A DNA stretch of 5,101 nt, from assembly GCA_023392205.1 (NCBI GenBank), contig JAEVZN010000503.1:1-5101 (forward strand). The letters run 5' to 3'. Numbering within the stretch: position 1 is the first letter of the stretch; every line of letters begins with the position of its first letter. Under the pieces are notes generated by a model. It searched no databases, was not told the origin of the DNA, and saw nothing but the letters and a program-made list of their open reading frames with translations. The stretch is from Pseudomonadota bacterium (GTDB taxonomy: Bacteria > Pseudomonadota > Alphaproteobacteria > Rhizobiales > Xanthobacteraceae). Position numbers and translations under genes: made by a program. Shown in pieces: positions 4,665 to 5,101 of this stretch.

Positions 4665-5101
4665 TCAGGACCGGTCGGATCGTGTCCAGCCGGACCGTTT
4701 GCCGGTGCCAAAATTCAGGATGATATCGAGGATCATCCGGAAGAAGCCGGGCAATTGCCGGAAATCGCCCAAGGCAACGGTCTTTCGCACACGAAAGACC
4801 CATATCAGGGCGAGCGCCGCGACCAGGAGCGAAAAGCCTGAAAAGCTGACCAAGAAAGGATTTCGATCGCCCGAGACCAGCATCCATGCCGCCATGCAGG
4901 TCAATGCCAAAGTATTGACGAACAGCAGCACCGTGAGCGGCGGGATCAGCAGATCGAAGCCAAGCGCCAGAGCGCGCGGGTCCATCCGACGCAAGCTGCT
5001 GCCAATCAGGGCGGGTGCATAATTCAGCATGACCTCGAGATTGCCGTGGATCCAGCGCGAACGTTGCGCGGCAAGACCTGACCGCGAGGCCGGAAACTCA
5101 C
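4665..5101 (-). CDS. Family 2 glycosyltransferase, membrane-bound, C-terminal 144 residues (5' end outside window)
   Basis: Seen: a frame open from the right edge to a TGA at 4667-4665. Near its start in the window is QRSRW (5066-5052), the QxxRW motif that binds the growing acceptor chain in processive GT2 enzymes such as cellulose, chitin, hyaluronan and poly-GlcNAc synthases. An amphipathic stretch follows, then two or three membrane segments at about window residues 44-75 (LALGFDLLIPPLTVLLFVNT onward) and 82-102 (FLVSFSGFSLLVAALALIWVF). The tail GKRSGWTRSDRS resembles the W-x-R-T-x-R ending of this family. The DxD and catalytic Asp motifs would lie outside to the right. An internal ATG at 5030 is not the start, because the QxxRW motif lies upstream of it in the same frame. 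The enzyme would sit in the inner membrane and extend or export a polysaccharide; the sugar is unknown. Confidence 0.9.
   Translation of the reverse strand, partial: EFPASRSGLAAQRSRWIHGNLEVMLNYAPALIGSSLRRMDPRALALGFDLLIPPLTVLLFVNTLALTCMAAWMLVSGDRNPFLVSFSGFSLLVAALALIWVFRVRKTVALGDFRQLPGFFRMILDIILNFGTGKRSGWTRSDRS

Noticed and set aside
4126..4887. Leftward 253-codon frame spanning the end of the exported-protein gene and the glycosyltransferase end
   Set aside because: It is rich in Arg, Pro and Ser as expected of a shadow frame and overlaps two better-supported genes.

Overview
The window carries six protein-coding regions, two of them cut off by its ends. High-GC coding sequence, the mix of gene families (xanthine-oxidase-type iron-sulfur subunit, Bug-type solute-binding protein, kappa-GST isomerase, luciferase-like flavin oxidoreductase, processive glycosyltransferase) and weak Shine-Dalgarno sites suggest an alphaproteobacterium, probably of the Hyphomicrobiales (Bradyrhizobium/Rhodopseudomonas-like). 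That placement is an inference from gene content. No rRNA, tRNA, CRISPR array, insertion sequence or phage gene was seen.

Left part (1-1593). A [2Fe-2S] subunit of a molybdenum hydroxylase runs leftward off the window from 262. A complete luciferase-like monooxygenase (LLM) flavin-dependent oxidoreductase runs rightward from a GTG at 571. The 308 bp between these divergent genes hold a good sigma70-like promoter for the oxidoreductase, an inverted repeat at its predicted transcription start, and a family of CACATGA half-sites next to the iron-sulfur gene.

Middle part (1603-3322). Two genes run leftward: an orphan tripartite-tricarboxylate-transporter substrate-binding protein (3322 to 2336) and, downstream, a 2-hydroxychromene-2-carboxylate isomerase/DsbA-like protein (2238 to 1603). 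A perfect 10-bp hairpin lies between them and may end or attenuate transcription after the binding-protein gene. The isomerase converges on the LLM gene with 9 bp between stop codons.

Right part (3323-5101). An AT-rich 217-bp divergent spacer with three related 10-bp direct repeats separates the binding-protein gene from a rightward gene for an exported or membrane-anchored protein of unknown function (3540-4631). That gene converges on the C-terminal end of a family 2 glycosyltransferase with a QxxRW motif, which enters from the right edge.

Taken together, the left and middle genes look like an accessory catabolic set: uptake of an organic acid, oxidation by a molybdenum hydroxylase and a flavin monooxygenase, and a glutathione-type isomerase. 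The right end turns to envelope or polysaccharide functions. No clearly new multi-gene system is evident. The least explained items are the uncharacterised exported protein and the repeated motifs in the two divergent spacers.
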